64,000 bases of DNA from Oscillatoria sp. SIO1A7. GTDB taxonomy: Bacteria; Cyanobacteriota; Cyanobacteriia; Cyanobacteriales; Laspinemataceae. Numbering within the stretch: the first letter of the stretch is position 1; each line of letters starts with the position of its first letter. The translations under genes and the position numbers were made by a program. The stretch covers positions 5,659 through 69,658 of the forward strand of contig JAAHFN010000031.1 in assembly GCA_010672965.1 (NCBI GenBank). Reading direction: 5' to 3'. The notes under the pieces were generated by a model that made no database searches, had not been told where the DNA came from, and worked only from the letters and a program-made list of their open reading frames with translations. Shown here piece by piece: positions 1 to 10,274 of the stretch.

Positions 1-26
1 TTCTCGCGCTTGATGTGAGGTCATCT

Positions 27-101
27 GGGGCGAAGCATCCCAAGACAGGGGTTGTCGTTCGGGGCGCCTCGAAAAGTCGCTCGGGATGCTGTCGCCCCTA
101 C
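27..101. repeat. Dispersed inverted repeat, family A (core copy)
   Basis: About 75 bp bounded by GGGGCGAAGCATCCC on the left and its imperfect inverse GGGATGCTGTCGCCCC on the right. The same ends recur near 3862, 16603, 29403 and 35004. It ends about 70 bp before the first gene. A short array of ACCCTACACC-type repeats follows it. Confidence 0.75.
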
Positions 102-172
102 ACCTACACCCCACACCCCACACCCTACACCCTAGCTAGCTGACCGCTGAAAGCTGACTGCTTCCTTGACTT

Positions 173-2770
173 ATGAATTACAAAGTAAATTCAAATTATC
201 AATATCGCGTCAAAGGGGGGAGCTTGCCGGCGAATCACCCGACTTACGTTCGGCGGCAAGCGGATGAAGATCTCTATCGCGGTTTGAAAGCGGGAGATTT
301 TTGCTATGTCCTGAATGCGCGACAGATGGGCAAGTCTTCTTTGCGAGTGCAAACCATGCAAAGACTACAGCAGGAAGGGGTCGCCTGTGCCGCCATAGAT
401 TTAACGGGAATTGGCACTCAAGTCACTCCAGAACAGTGGTACTTTGGGATTGCCAATCGACTGGTGAGGAGCTTTCGGCTTTCGGGGCAGTTTAATTTAA
501 AAACTTGGTGGAGCGATCGCGCAAATATATCTCCCTTGCAGCGTTTGGGCGAATTAGTCGAAGACGTATTATTAAAGCTCGTCCGGGAACCGATGGTTAT
601 TTTTTTTGATGAAATCGACGGCGTTCTGAGCTGTGACTTTTCCACCGACGACTTTTTTGCCTTTGTCCGCTTTTGCCACGATCGCCGCGCCGACCATCCC
701 GAATACGATCGCCTCTCCTTTTGCCTCTTGGGCTCCGCGACTCCCTCGGAGCTGATTGCCGATAAAAGGATTACTCCTTTTAATGTGGGGAAAGCGATAG
801 AGTTAAGCGGCTTTAAATTAGAAGAAGCGATCGCTGCTTTAACCCCCGGCTTAGCCCAAATCGCAGACAATCCAGAAGAAATCTTGGCGCAAATCTTGGA
901 CTGGACTGGAGGACAGCCCTTTTTGACCCAAAAGTTATGTCAGATTGTCGTCGAAAACTCCCAAAGCAATATTAGTGACTTGCGCAGAAATAAAGTGCAA
1001 CCCACCGTTCGGGCTGAGCGGAGTCGAAGCCTACCCGAAGCGCATAGCTCCACCGTTCGGGCTGAGCGGAGTCGAAGCCTGTCCGAAGCGCATAGCCTGC
1101 CCGAAGCGCATGTTAGCCAACTGGTTAAAAGTCATATTATTGAGAATTGGGAAGCCCTCGACGAACCAGAACATTTGCGCACCATCCGCGATCGCCTTCT
1201 CAAACGCAACGAACAGCGGGCAGGAGATCTCTTAGAACTATATCGGGTTCTTTGGCAAGAGGAAAAACTAGCGCCAAGCAACAGCGCCGAAGAAAGAGAA
1301 CTGCGCCTATCCGGCTTGGCCATAAGCGAGAAAGGCAAATTAAAAATAGCCAATCCGATTTACCGAGCGGTATTCGACTTGGATTGGGTCGAAACAAAAC
1401 TAGCCAACCTGCGCCCCTATGCCGAAGCACTCCGACTTTGGGAGGCTTATGACTACAAAGACGAATCGCGACTATTGCGCGGTCGGGCATTGAGCGAAGC
1501 ACTCATTTGGGCAAAGGGCAAAAACTTGAGCCCCTTGGACAAGCAATTTTTAGGCAGTAGCCAAGCTGTAGAAAAAACCGAGCGAAGGGTTCGCGCTGGC
1601 AACCTGATACTAAGCATACTAAGCGTCATATCCTTAGCCTCAGTATTGCTCTTGGGATGGACTGGGATTCAGCTCGCTAGAATGCAGCGAGAAACAGAAA
1701 CTATGGAGCGCTTATCGCACTTGGGCACTCAGCTTCAGAAGAAGGGCAATGATTCAGATGCAGCTAAAGTCTGGGAAGAGACGGGTTTGTCCAATGAAAT
1801 TAAAGACAGTAAATTGAGAAGAGCTTTTCGCCTGAGCAGTATGTCTTGGGCTCATCAACAACTGGCGAGGCGACTTGCAGATCTAGATGAGGACGACCTA
1901 AAAATTCAAGAGGAGCTAAACAAAGCTGAAAGGGCAATAGAACAAAGCTTGGAGCTTATCGAAGAAAAAATTAGCGACAATGCTACTACCGATGAGTTGC
2001 AAATTCGCGTTCACATTTGGAACAGTCGAGCAGGCTTGCTAAGAGAAAAGGGCGATCGCTCGGGGTCTTTAGCTGCTTACGAAGAAGCCTTTTCTATCCT
2101 GCTATTAATGATCCCCCTAATTACGCTTGAACCAGAAAATATGTCTTATCGAGAAAAAACGATTTTTACTATAGACAGTATGATTGATTTACTCGAAATA
2201 GATCGTCTTTTCTTTTATATAAATAAGGAAGATGAAAGCTACAAAAAAAACCTCAAAATAATAAGCGGCAATATCAAAAATCTTCATATACATTACCTAG
2301 AACATTTGTTAGCAGCCAAGGATTGGAGAAGGGCAGATGCGCAAACCAACAGGGCTATAAGGATTATCAGCAATACTAAGCAAATGGCCGCGATCGAGAA
2401 TATGGATAAATTATCAGAGGAACCGTTTCGCACCATTGACCGATTCTGGCGAAAATACTCAGGCGATCGTTTCGGTTTCTCCGTCCAAAAGCAGATCTAC
2501 GAAAGCTTAGGTGGAAGCTACCACAAGATAAAGCCTAAGATTTGGGAAAAGTTTGGCGATAAGGTCGGCTGGCGAGGAAAGGAAGGCTGGAAATGCACTC
2601 CTGAAGACATCACTTATGGAGAAAAGGCACCCAAGGGTCACTTGCCCTCCTGGTTATTGCCAGCCTTTCCATTACCTGGGAGTGAGGTTAAGCAGAAACA
2701 ATTTAAACCGCCACCGCCGCCTAGGTGTTCTCGTATTGGTGGACGAAGGTTCGGAGCTGCTACGCGCTAA
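173..2770 (+). CDS. AAA-like (AAA_35) ATPase with a membrane segment and TPR-like tail
   Basis: An 865-residue protein of the AAA-like (AAA_35) class common in cyanobacteria. The P-loop NARQMGKSS is at residues 48-56 and a Walker B-like [10 protein letters not shown] lies near 140. A single membrane segment lies at about 474-500, followed by helical, TPR-like sequence. Family members are usually fused to signalling or effector modules, and the substrate is not known. Residues about 280-315 are encoded by two tandem copies of a dispersed repeat ([15 protein letters not shown]-type) that kept the frame open. The last 20 residues, starting at a proline run, look like run-on sequence and not a conserved end. 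The ATG at 173 begins the typical [12 protein letters not shown] opening. The ATPase call is firm; the role is not known. Confidence 0.85.
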   Translation: MNYKVNSNYQYRVKGGSLPANHPTYVRRQADEDLYRGLKAGDFCYVLNARQMGKSSLRVQTMQRLQQEGVACAAIDLTGIGTQVTPEQWYFGIANRLVRSFRLSGQFNLKTWWSDRANISPLQRLGELVEDVLLKLVREPMVIFFDEIDGVLSCDFSTDDFFAFVRFCHDRRADHPEYDRLSFCLLGSATPSELIADKRITPFNVGKAIELSGFKLEEAIAALTPGLAQIADNPEEILAQILDWTGGQPFLTQKLCQIVVENSQSNISDLRRNKVQPTVRAERSRSLPEAHSSTVRAERSRSLSEAHSLPEAHVSQLVKSHIIENWEALDEPEHLRTIRDRLLKRNEQRAGDLLELYRVLWQEEKLAPSNSAEERELRLSGLAISEKGKLKIANPIYRAVFDLDWVETKLANLRPYAEALRLWEAYDYKDESRLLRGRALSEALIWAKGKNLSPLDKQFLGSSQAVEKTERRVRAGNLILSILSVISLASVLLLGWTGIQLARMQRETETMERLSHLGTQLQKKGNDSDAAKVWEETGLSNEIKDSKLRRAFRLSSMSWAHQQLARRLADLDEDDLKIQEELNKAERAIEQSLELIEEKISDNATTDELQIRVHIWNSRAGLLREKGDRSGSLAAYEEAFSILLLMIPLITLEPENMSYREKTIFTIDSMIDLLEIDRLFFYINKEDESYKKNLKIISGNIKNLHIHYLEHLLAAKDWRRADAQTNRAIRIISNTKQMAAIENMDKLSEEPFRTIDRFWRKYSGDRFGFSVQKQIYESLGGSYHKIKPKIWEKFGDKVGWRGKEGWKCTPEDITYGEKAPKGHLPSWLLPAFPLPGSEVKQKQFKPPPPPRCSRIGGRRFGAATR
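1007..1110 (+). repeat. In-frame repeat insertion inside the AAA gene
   Basis: Two near-identical units beginning CACCGTTCGGGCTGAGCGGA lie in tandem, followed by a shortened third. All read through in frame. Related words (TGAGCGGAGTCG, GAAGCGCATAGC) occur between genes near 34800-34880 and 58200-58310, which marks this as a mobile or amplifying short repeat, not ancestral coding sequence. Confidence 0.7.
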
Positions 2771-3177
2771 GTTTGTTTTCTCGCAGGAAAGATTATCAAA
2801 TTTAACAGGACTTACACGAAATATCCATATCTATATCTAATATTTTTAGGGGCAATCTCCGCACCGCAAGGGAGAGCGTTGCGCCCCAAGCCAATCGGGG
2901 TAGCCACGGCTTTTAAAGGTATGTTTTTTAGATTTGATGTCGATCGAACCCACTACCAACCCTCGAAATAAGGCGGGTCGCACAGCAGAAATGATGCCTA
3001 ATCCCCATAGCTAAGGATAGTTAAGGTAGAGGATAAGCAAAAACGCTGCTGGCATTGCCGTCGCAAATCCGATGGGTTTCTGGCTGCGTTTTTTAAGCGA
3101 GCGATCGCATGTGCCTGTTATAGTAAGCATTAAGTGCTATGCGCGCCCTACCGATAAATACCACTTGCAGGTTAACC
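2771..3177. other. Intergenic region with a half copy of repeat family B and possible coding relic
   Basis: A degenerate left half of family B (AGGACTTACACGAAATATCC) begins near 2807. Around 3025-3120 the + strand reads as a short stretch without stops containing CWHCRRKSDG. This could be the end of a decayed gene, but I do not recognise it. No RNA gene or clear promoter was seen. Confidence 0.4.
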
Positions 3178-3813
3178 ATGACCTTTACAATTGCTAGAAC
3201 CGGACAGATTCTGCGCTATAACGTCTCTTGGCAAGAACTGGAAGAGATACTTGCCGAGAGAGAAGATAGCTCTGCCAGTCGACTGGCTTACGACCGAGGG
3301 ACCTTAGAAATAATTATGCCACTGCTAGAACACGAATACTTTAAAGAAATCATCAGCCTTTTAGTCCAAGATTTGGCAGAAGAACTGGATATCGACTATG
3401 AATCTTTCGGCTCGACAACCTGGAAGCGAGAAGACAAATTAGCGGGAGTAGAGCCGGATAATTGCTTCTACATTGAGAAAGAGCCCTTGATTCGAGGCCG
3501 ACTGGATATCGACCTCCGCCAAGACCCGCCTCCAGACTTGGTACTAGAGATAGACCTAACGAGCAAGTCCCTCGACCGACAGCCAATTTATGCCCGTCTG
3601 GGGGTGCCCGAGATGTGGCGTTACGACAAGGGCAAGCTGCTAATTTATCAATTGGAAAGCGGAGACTACGCCGAAACCGAGACCAGTTTATTTTTTGCCG
3701 ACTTTCCGGTTAAGGAAATTCCCGGTTTTGTCCGAGACAACTTGGGTATAGGCCGCAGAGCTATCCGCAAAAAATTTAGAGCTTGGGTCGCACAGCAAAG
3801 ACGATCGGTATGA
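3178..3813 (+). CDS. Uma2 family (DUF820) endonuclease-like protein
   Basis: A 211-residue member of the Uma2/DUF820 family, which has a PD-(D/E)XK-type restriction endonuclease fold and is strongly expanded in cyanobacteria. The expected features are present: the RLAYDRGTLEIIMP strand, the HEYF helix, the EPDNCFYI strand, then PPDLVLEIDLTSKS, which carries the D...E-x-D active-site residues, and PEMWRYD. The frame is open upstream from 3139, but the ATG at 3178 starts the usual MTFTIARTG opening. Cellular role is unproven for most of the family. A second Uma2 gene follows at 4047 with a family A repeat between them. Confidence 0.85.
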   Translation: MTFTIARTGQILRYNVSWQELEEILAEREDSSASRLAYDRGTLEIIMPLLEHEYFKEIISLLVQDLAEELDIDYESFGSTTWKREDKLAGVEPDNCFYIEKEPLIRGRLDIDLRQDPPPDLVLEIDLTSKSLDRQPIYARLGVPEMWRYDKGKLLIYQLESGDYAETETSLFFADFPVKEIPGFVRDNLGIGRRAIRKKFRAWVAQQRRSV

Positions 3814-3827
3814 GAGTCGAAGTGGCT

Positions 3828-3966
3828 TATAGCGGTTATCAAATAAGTGTAAATTACAAGCGTAGGGGCGACAGCATCCCCGAGACAATCTAGGCGTTCC
3901 AAGCGGCAACTCTCATATTGGGATGCTTCGCCCCAGATTATTCACATCAATTTGAGAAACGCTATA
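3828..3966. repeat. Dispersed inverted repeat, family A (full copy)
   Basis: The outer ends are TATAGCGGTTATCAAAT and, inverted, the TTTGAGAAACGCTATA arm. An inner pair, GTAGGGGCGACAGCATCCC against GGGATGCTTCGCCCC, brackets a variable centre. The element is about 140 bp with two nested inverted repeats and no coding capacity, like a miniature inverted-repeat element. Confidence 0.75.
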
Positions 3967-4046
3967 TCTCTGCCTAAGCCCATTTTTGCGCCAATCCTGG
4001 TGTCTGGCATCTTACATAAAGTGAACCCTAGCGGAAGACTTTTACC

Positions 4047-4838
4047 ATGACAGTTTCAGCTTTAGAAATAGAATATCCAGATAGCGATGGCAAGCCGATG
4101 GCGGAGAATGAGTATGAGTTTGATGCCATAACCGACACTGTAACAAGATTGCAGAGTTATTATAAAAACGACCCCAACGTCTATGTAATGGGCAATATGT
4201 TTATCTATTACGAAGAAGGCAAGATATCGGCAAATGTCTCGCCGGATGTCTTCGTAATATTTGGGGTTAGCAAGCAAAAGCGGATGTCCTACAAAGTTTG
4301 GGAAGAAGGAGGACATACGCCAGATTGGGTGATGGAAATAGCCTCGCCGAGTACCAAGAAAAAAGATACGGTAGCGAAGAAAAAGATTTATGCCGAGAAA
4401 TTGCAGGTAAAAGAATACGTTGAGTACGACCCAATAGGCGGCTATCTAAATCCGAGACTGCAAGGATTTCGGCTCTAATCCGGGAAGTATGTCCCAATGC
4501 CCCTAGTCGCCAGAGCCGATGGCATCAAGGTTTTGGAGAGCGAGGTACTGGGTTTAGAATTGCAACTGCTGGAAAATGGAGAGTTGCGATTGTTTGACAA
4601 AAATAGCGATCGCATTCTACTTTCTTACCACGAAAGCGAAGAAGCCAGAACTCAAGCAGAACTGGCTCGAACTCAAGCAGAACTAGCTCGCAGGGAAGCA
4701 CAGGAAGCCCTAGAACAAGAATCCCGGGCTCGCCGCGCTGCGATCGCTCGCTTATTAAAATTGGGTTTAACTCCAGAACAAGTAGCCGAAGCTTTGGGCT
4801 ATTCCGTAGCAGAAATTCGGGAAGCTAGCGAAGAATAA
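4047..4838 (+). pseudogene. Uma2 family gene interrupted by an in-frame TAA
   Basis: Two consecutive open stretches in the same frame make one Uma2/DUF820 protein. Residues 1-143 hold the nuclease core (SPDVFVIFGV, PDWVMEIASPSTKKKD, KEYVEYDP). A TAA at 4476-4478 falls just where the family continues with a G-x-R-L-x-x-GKYVP motif. The frame resumes at once with SGKYVPMPLVARADG and then the C-terminal SEVLGLEL and LRLFD strands, a coiled-coil-like ARTQAELA repeat and an EQVAEALG helix. A single nonsense substitution explains everything without any frameshift. The ATG at 4497 could produce a separate C-terminal fragment of 113 residues. Readthrough or a sequencing error remain possible. Confidence 0.8.
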
Positions 4839-4936
4839 ATGGAACTGGGGATTGGAGCGAATCAAAAAGCCCCCCTTTCAAAGGGGGGTTGGGGGGATTT
4901 TTATTAAAAATGCACTCTTGTCTATTTAAGCCTAGT

Positions 4937-5989
4937 TTACTCAGCGGAGCGCTGGCGAAATTCAGCGAAAGACTGGTAACAATTGTCAGGATCGTATAAA
5001 TGACAGCGATCGCTAATCTGGTTCATTAAAGACCAAGAAAATTTCGTTTCATAAAGATATTCGCCCCAATTTTCTCGGAGACTTTGATTGGCTTTGCGCA
5101 AATTATACCAGGGAATAGCAGTCGATATGTGATGGGGAATATGAACGTTAATATCGTGGCAGAGGAACTCTACCCAACGAGGATAATCGCAATGAACCGT
5201 GCCAGACAATTGTGCTTTGGCCTCGTTCCACTCTTCGACTGGTTTAAAGGGAATATCCGGCATAGTATGGTGAACTATGGTAAAGGTACTCATCCAGAAG
5301 TGGTAAACCAGCCAAGGGACGAGCCAAAACTTTACGAAGCCCCAGATTCCGGTAGTAGCAATTAAGATAGGAAAGCCTATAGCAGCTCCCAGAATTACGA
5401 ATAGTGCCGAAAACCTGACTCTTTCCTGCTCTTGCTCGGGGAATTTCCACCAAGTAAAATGCACTACTGCCCAGTGAGCGACGGAGCCCAACCACCAGAA
5501 CCGACCCCGCATCCGCCGATAAAACCACTTTAGGGTGCCGTCCAAATTATCGTATATCTCCGGCTGCCAGGGTTCCCAAGCATTATCCACCTCCAACTTA
5601 TTGGTATGTTTGTGGTGGATATTATGTCCTACGCGCCAGCCGTGAAAAGGATAAATCAAAGGCAGCATTACCAAATGCCCGACCAAATTATTGACCCACT
5701 TCCGATTGGCAAACGACCGATGAGCGCAATCGTGACCGATAACAAAAAAACCAGTCATTGCGGTGCCGGTAAAAATCCAAACGATAGGCAACAAAAACCA
5801 GGGAGAAATTGCCAATCCCCAGTAGCCCAGCCCGACCATTAAAACATTAACCGCTACTTTGAACCAAGCTTTGCGGGGATCTTTTTCAAATACCTCGCGG
5901 GGCAGGGTTTGCAAAATATCCCTCATCCGGAAATTATCTTTGATTGAGGTCTCCGTCTGATTCTCGGGCTTTAAGATTGATGCTGTCAT
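4937..5989 (-). CDS. desA: Delta-12 acyl-lipid fatty acid desaturase
   Basis: A 350-residue integral membrane desaturase that introduces the delta-12 double bond into acyl chains of membrane lipids, using reduced ferredoxin. The three iron-binding histidine boxes are visible: HDCAH at 86-90, HNIHH at 122-126 and HIPHH at 283-287, with hydrophobic pairs between them. The PLIYPFHGWRVGHN and NAWEPW context is that of DesA and not of the delta-9 or omega-3 desaturases. The frame extends to 6157, but the ATG at 5989 begins the family-like N terminus and gives the usual length of about 350. It is convergent with the broken Uma2 gene. Low-temperature control would be expected for the family, but no regulatory motif was recognised. 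Confidence 0.9.
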   Translation of the reverse strand: MTASILKPENQTETSIKDNFRMRDILQTLPREVFEKDPRKAWFKVAVNVLMVGLGYWGLAISPWFLLPIVWIFTGTAMTGFFVIGHDCAHRSFANRKWVNNLVGHLVMLPLIYPFHGWRVGHNIHHKHTNKLEVDNAWEPWQPEIYDNLDGTLKWFYRRMRGRFWWLGSVAHWAVVHFTWWKFPEQEQERVRFSALFVILGAAIGFPILIATTGIWGFVKFWLVPWLVYHFWMSTFTIVHHTMPDIPFKPVEEWNEAKAQLSGTVHCDYPRWVEFLCHDINVHIPHHISTAIPWYNLRKANQSLRENWGEYLYETKFSWSLMNQISDRCHLYDPDNCYQSFAEFRQRSAE

Positions 5990-6712
5990 GGATAAGCAGT
6001 ATTCTCCAGTTACTAGCGGTACGAGTAAAAAATTATTATCTTTGCCCAAGGCATCGATGCCAGATAAACGGAGCGGTCGATCGCGGGATTGCGATCGACC
6101 GGATGCCCGTAACAATATCTTAACATTTATACCACATACCCCGCTCCTTAAGGGCAAATATATAGCCTTGCAGCGATCTATGAGTTACTGAATACAGTAT
6201 AAATGTTTTAACTATTTTTACACTGCTTATTGCTAGTTGATAATATAGTACGTTTAAATTAATTGGACAATTCCCCTAGGGGCAGCCCGAGTACTGTTGG
6301 CCGATTGGTATAGGGAGCCACGGGGCAAAGAAAGAAAGGTATTTTTATGTATAGATGTGTAAATTTCTTTTTTTGATAACCCTATTTGTTTAGGGCAGAA
6401 TAGGATGAGATAGTCTTTATATCCAGGGTGGTAGGGGTACTTGTCTAGAGAAAGCATTCCAGACAGCCAAGACCTAGGGCGTGGGGTGTAGGGTGTAGGG
6501 AAACTTAATGCTATTTCCCTATCGCTTTCGGGAGCCGGAAAGTCTTACAGGAACCGTGCTTTCAGGTTTCAAGCGGTAACGCTCCCAGCCTTGTCACCAT
6601 AGTCCATGAAAAAGCCAAGCGAGTCAACACCCTAGTCAAGACCCCTCCCGTACAATTGTTAGGGGGAGGAGATAGGGCTCGGTCAAAGCCCCAAACAATT
6701 CCCCAAAAACTG
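5990..6712. other. Intergenic region upstream of desA with a repeat family D copy
   Basis: This holds the desA upstream region, then about 230 bases in which I see nothing, then repeat family D at 6481-6600. Short open frames here show no protein character. No RNA structure was recognised. Confidence 0.4.
6481..6600. repeat. Dispersed repeat, family D
   Basis: It begins with a GTGTAGGG heptamer array and continues GGGAAACTTAATGCTATTTC, then CCTATCGCTTTCGGGAGCCG and GAAAGTC. Highly similar copies lie at 13022-13130 and 17007-17122, and a truncated one lies at about 19755-19795. Confidence 0.7.
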
Positions 6713-6946
6713 CTAGCTGCGATCGGCTATCTGTTGTTGGCTTGTCCGGGTTCGCAACTCTTGGAGAAGGGTATCGGCTTCTGCTTGCAGGTGCAGAAAT
6801 TCAACTTGATGCTCTGCTTGGTACATCGACTTCATCAACTCTATGAGGCGATCTCTCTCGGTTTTGGCCGCCCGAGCATTGCTTTTCTGTTCTAAGGTAC
6901 TAATTGGGGACTTGGAATTGGGCCTGCTAGCTAATACTGTGGACAT
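6713..6946 (-). CDS. Small conserved cyanobacterial coiled-coil protein
   Basis: A 77-residue soluble protein with no signal peptide. A low-complexity N terminus (residues 1-25) is followed by one charged amphipathic helix, about 26-72 (ERDRLIELMKSMYQAEHQVE and onward). The ATG at 6946 follows an AT-rich stretch. I recognise the helix as typical of a short cyanobacterial hypothetical family, but no function is known to me. Neighbours are unrelated and it is probably transcribed alone. Confidence 0.55.
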   Translation of the reverse strand: MSTVLASRPNSKSPISTLEQKSNARAAKTERDRLIELMKSMYQAEHQVEFLHLQAEADTLLQELRTRTSQQQIADRS

Positions 6947-7237
6947 CGTTACTTTAATAGTAATTTTTACTTACTGATACCTTAAGTCTATTTTAACCGG
7001 GCTGAGAAGTTAATATGCAGCTAATCTTACAGTTTTTTAATTTTTCCCGTTAGCCAGGAAAATCTTTTCAACGGACCTTCAGGACAAGGGTGCTGGGGGA
7101 CCGGGGAATCGAGAGTCTGGGGGACCGGGAGTCTGGGGGACTCGGAGACCGGGAGACTCGGAGACAAGGGGATCGGGAGACTGAGGGAAAGCCTCTTTTT
7201 TGTCCCCTTGCCCCCCAGTCCCCCCAGTCCCCCCAGT

Positions 7238-7300
7238 CCCAATGCCCAATGCCCAATGCCCAATGCCCAATGCCCAATGCCCAATGCCCAATTCCCAATT
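7238..7300. repeat. Heptanucleotide tandem repeat CCCAATG
   Basis: Seven perfect CCCAATG units are followed by two CCCAATT variants, nine units of exactly 7 bp. This matches the STRR (short tandemly repeated repetitive) class of cyanobacteria. A G-rich CTGGGGGACCGGGAGT-type region lies just before it. Open frames across it on the - strand (repeats of GIGHWAL) are artefacts. Confidence 0.85.
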
Positions 7301-7356
7301 TCTAACTATCTTCATTTAGCATTAAAGTATAATAGAAGTTTGTCTCCATTTGACGC

Positions 7357-8496
7357 TTGACCAAGGTGATCCCGACTATTTCTGATGTTGATAACCAAAT
7401 ATCCGGTGCTTTGGCAAATTCTGGCTACACCCAGGTTCGCCCCCCCTGGCCCGGTCTAATCGAGGCTTATAGAGAGTATTTGCCGGTAACGGAAAAGACG
7501 CCAACGATAACCCTACAAGAAGGCAACACCCCTCTAATACCGGTGCCCTCGATCGCTAAAAAAGTGGGTCGAGATGTAAGGGTTTTTGTCAAATATGACG
7601 GTCTCAACCCCACAGGCAGTTTTAAAGACCGGGGTATGACAATGGCCATTTCTAAGGCTAAGGAAGAAGGGGCCAAGGCGGTAATTTGCGCGAGTACCGG
7701 CAACACATCGGCATCGGCAGCAGCGTATGCCAGTCGTGGGGGACTGCGGGCTTATGTGCTGATTCCCGATGGCTATGTGGCTCTGGGTAAATTGGCACAA
7801 GCCTTACTTTACGGCGCGCAAGTGTTGGCGATTAAGGGAAATTTCGATAAGGCATTGGCAATCGTGCAGGAGATTGCCGATCGCTATCCAGTTACCCTGG
7901 TCAACTCGGTCAATCCCTATCGCCTCGAAGGTCAGAAAACGGCAGCGTTTGAGGTAGTGGATGCTCTCGGCGACGCTCCCGATTGGCTCTGTATTCCGGT
8001 GGGGAATGCAGGGAACATCACTGCATACTGGATGGGTTTTTGTCAGTACCATCAGGCGGGAAAATGCGATCGCCTGCCTCGGATGAAAGGATTTCAAGCG
8101 GCTGGAGCTGCTCCTATTGTTACAGGAGCGCCGATATCAAATCCAGAAACGATAGCCACGGCCATTCGGATTGGCAACCCAGCCAACTGGAAGCGAGCCT
8201 TAGCAGCTAGTGCTGCCAGTCAGGGAAGCTTTATGGCGGTCACCGATGAGGAAATTTTAGAAGCCTATCGTCTCCTAGCTTGCGAGGAAGGGATTTTCTG
8301 CGAACCGGCCTCTGCGGCTTCTGTAGCTGGCTTGTTGAAAGTTTCCGAGCAAGTGCCTACAGGAGCTACGGTAGTCTGCGTCCTCACTGGCAACGGACTA
8401 AAAGACCCAGATGCTGCGATCGCCCATAGCCACAATTCTTTTAAACAGGGTCTCGATCCCGATCCAAAGGTGGTAGCCGAAGTAATGGGTTTTTAG
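7357..8496 (+). CDS. thrC: Threonine synthase
   Basis: PLP-dependent enzyme converting O-phospho-L-homoserine to L-threonine, the last step of threonine synthesis in the cytosol. The PLP lysine is K90 in [10 protein letters not shown]. The STGNTSAS loop and the phosphate-binding PVGNAGN motif are present, and at 379 residues it has the size of the compact bacterial type. The start shown is a TTG at 7357; a GTG at 7366 is an alternative, and no ATG lies close by. It follows the CCCAATG array directly, so its promoter must be within about 55 bases. It converges with and overlaps the gene ending at 8441. Confidence 0.93.
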   Translation: MTKVIPTISDVDNQISGALANSGYTQVRPPWPGLIEAYREYLPVTEKTPTITLQEGNTPLIPVPSIAKKVGRDVRVFVKYDGLNPTGSFKDRGMTMAISKAKEEGAKAVICASTGNTSASAAAYASRGGLRAYVLIPDGYVALGKLAQALLYGAQVLAIKGNFDKALAIVQEIADRYPVTLVNSVNPYRLEGQKTAAFEVVDALGDAPDWLCIPVGNAGNITAYWMGFCQYHQAGKCDRLPRMKGFQAAGAAPIVTGAPISNPETIATAIRIGNPANWKRALAASAASQGSFMAVTDEEILEAYRLLACEEGIFCEPASAASVAGLLKVSEQVPTGATVVCVLTGNGLKDPDAAIAHSHNSFKQGLDPDPKVVAEVMGF

Positions 8497-9034
8497 ACTC
8501 TGCCAGCAATCTTTCAGATTCCTCGGGGGCTTTGGGAGTTGCTGGCAGGGAAACGCGGGATTTGCTCATTCCTTGGTTAGCCCCTGCTTTTTTGAGCAGT
8601 TCCACTGTATCTGCTAAAGCAGCGGTTAAATTTTTGCGGGTTTCAGCGCGAGCAGCTCGTTCCGCTGCGAGTGCTTCGCGCAGTTGTCTGATTTCCTCAT
8701 GGGCGCGATCGCTCTCGCGAATAGCCTTTTCGAGCTTTATTTTCAATTCCTGGGTTACCCCTAATTTTTCTAATTCTTCTAGGGTCCCAAATACATTTTC
8801 CTCCCGTTCCGGCGAGCGATCGATATACTGGCGCTCCTGGACTCGTGCCTCCAACTGCTCAATTTTTTCCTGAAGCTGCTTGACCTGGAGCCGACGTTGC
8901 TCCGCTTCCTTATTATATAGTTCTCGCCAACGAGAAGAACTAGCATAGGCAGCATCCAGGTCTTGCCTTGCTAGAGCTAGTTGATTCTTGAGGGACTTAA
9001 CTTCATCCAACCAATAGCTTACATCCTGACTCAT
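8441..9034 (-). CDS. Coiled-coil protein of unknown function
   Basis: A 197-residue soluble protein dominated by a long coiled coil, about residues 8-150 ([20 protein letters not shown] and [16 protein letters not shown]), and a proline-rich tail. The ATG at 9034 (MSQDVSYWL) is chosen over one at 9073, because the upstream start would overlap the preceding gene. Its 3' end overlaps the 3' end of thrC by 56 bp on the other strand. It lies 13 bp downstream of a two-helix membrane gene, so the two may form an operon. Function unknown. Confidence 0.65.
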   Translation of the reverse strand: MSQDVSYWLDEVKSLKNQLALARQDLDAAYASSSRWRELYNKEAEQRRLQVKQLQEKIEQLEARVQERQYIDRSPEREENVFGTLEELEKLGVTQELKIKLEKAIRESDRAHEEIRQLREALAAERAARAETRKNLTAALADTVELLKKAGANQGMSKSRVSLPATPKAPEESERLLAESKNPLLRLPPLDRDRDPV

Positions 9035-9047
9035 GGCATTTTTGCCC

Positions 9048-9245
9048 TTAATAACGCCGTTGCCTTTGGGCAATGCTAATTACCCCAAGACCAATCGAAA
9101 GCAAGAGCAATACCCAAATCACCCCTCCGCTAATCGAAGTAAGAATGCGCAGACCTCTGAGTACCCAAACGACGCTCGTAGCGGCTAAGGCAATAATAAA
9201 TAGAGATGAAAATATCAGCACACCAGGGTTGGGCGACTTACTCAT
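9048..9245 (-). CDS. Small two-helix membrane protein
   Basis: 65 residues with two membrane helices, about 9-30 (VLIFSSLFIIALAATSVVWV) and 38-58 (SGGVIWVLLLLSIGLGVISI), and a short basic C terminus (QRQRR). The ATG at 9245 is preceded by ATATTAG-type repeats. Its downstream neighbour, 13 bp away, is the coiled-coil protein, which suggests co-expression. I do not recognise a named family. Confidence 0.6.
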   Translation of the reverse strand: MSKSPNPGVLIFSSLFIIALAATSVVWVLRGLRILTSISGGVIWVLLLLSIGLGVISIAQRQRRY

Positions 9246-9431
9246 ATTAGCAACTGATATATTAGCAACTGATATATTGGCAACTATTTAAGCGATCTAT
9301 TTAAGCGATCGCTCTCCCACTATTTTAATATAACTCCTAATTTTCGCTTTTGCTGCAAGTCCCTTCCCTGGCGGTGACTTTTGTCGCATCTACGCCTTCT
9401 ACTATGATAAGTCAATTTAGGAGGGAGGATA

Positions 9432-10274
9432 ATGCTACCGATTCGCCAAAGATTCGATTTGGGCTCTATCGAGCTATCTTGCCTGGAATGGAATCGAGGT
9501 CGAGAACCTCTCTTGGCAATCCACGGCTTAGGGGATTGTGCTGTAGTATGGCATAGCTTGGGAGATTATTTGGCCGAGAAGTACCATATTATTGCGCCAG
9601 ATATGCGCGGTCACGGGGAGAGCGGCAAACCGGCAAAGGGTTATGCATTTACCGATGCGATCGCCGATCTAGAAGCCTTAATGAACCGCTTGGGTTGGAA
9701 CAATGCTCACATTCTAGGTCACTCTTGGGGAGGCAAACTAGCTGCGATATGGGCCACACAGAACCCACAACGCTTCAAAAGCATGATTCTGGTTGACCCA
9801 ATCTTCATCACCAAGATGCCATCGATTCTCAAACTTACCTTTCCAATTCTCTACCGCACCCTAGACTCCTTCAAAGGAATGGGGCCATTTACCAGTTATC
9901 GAGTTGCAGAAGCTCAGGCTCCAACCCTCGGCAAATACGCGGGTTGGAGCCCCTTACAAAAGCTCGTATTTCAAGAAAGTATCGAGCAAAAACCAGACGG
10001 GCAATGGGGAACCAAGTTTGTCGTGCCAGCGCGAAACCAGATTTTTGAGGAGGTGATGCGCGTCGCTGGTTTAACCGAACCCATTGACATACCTACTCTA
10101 TTTGTTCAACCGGCAAAAGGGGTCAATCGCACCGAGTGGCAGCTTAAACCATATAAAACCCATTTGACTCGCCTGACCCTGCAAAAAATAGCCGGCAATC
10201 ATTGGCCATTTTTGGTGGAACCGGACATCTTTAACCGAACCGTAGAAGAGTTTTTGTCAGATATGGTCCTATAA
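9432..10274 (+). CDS. Alpha/beta hydrolase
   Basis: A 280-residue alpha/beta-hydrolase fold enzyme, cytosolic, with no signal peptide. The oxyanion-hole HGLG is at 31-34, the nucleophile elbow GHSWGG has Ser98, and a candidate general base His lies near 257 in AGNHWPF. A cap region lies around 130-200. The DMRGHGESGKP segment is typical of the esterase, epoxide-hydrolase and C-C-hydrolase branch, and the substrate cannot be told from sequence. The ATG at 9432 follows an AGGGAGG ribosome-binding site about 5 bases upstream, which settles the start. Confidence 0.85.
   Translation: MLPIRQRFDLGSIELSCLEWNRGREPLLAIHGLGDCAVVWHSLGDYLAEKYHIIAPDMRGHGESGKPAKGYAFTDAIADLEALMNRLGWNNAHILGHSWGGKLAAIWATQNPQRFKSMILVDPIFITKMPSILKLTFPILYRTLDSFKGMGPFTSYRVAEAQAPTLGKYAGWSPLQKLVFQESIEQKPDGQWGTKFVVPARNQIFEEVMRVAGLTEPIDIPTLFVQPAKGVNRTEWQLKPYKTHLTRLTLQKIAGNHWPFLVEPDIFNRTVEEFLSDMVL

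Noticed and set aside
7238-7300. CRISPR array
   Set aside because: The units are contiguous heptamers without spacers, and no cas gene is present.
7027-7315. Several - strand open frames reading GIGHWAL repeats
   Set aside because: They exist only because a 7-base repeat has no stop in any frame; no start signal or other protein character.
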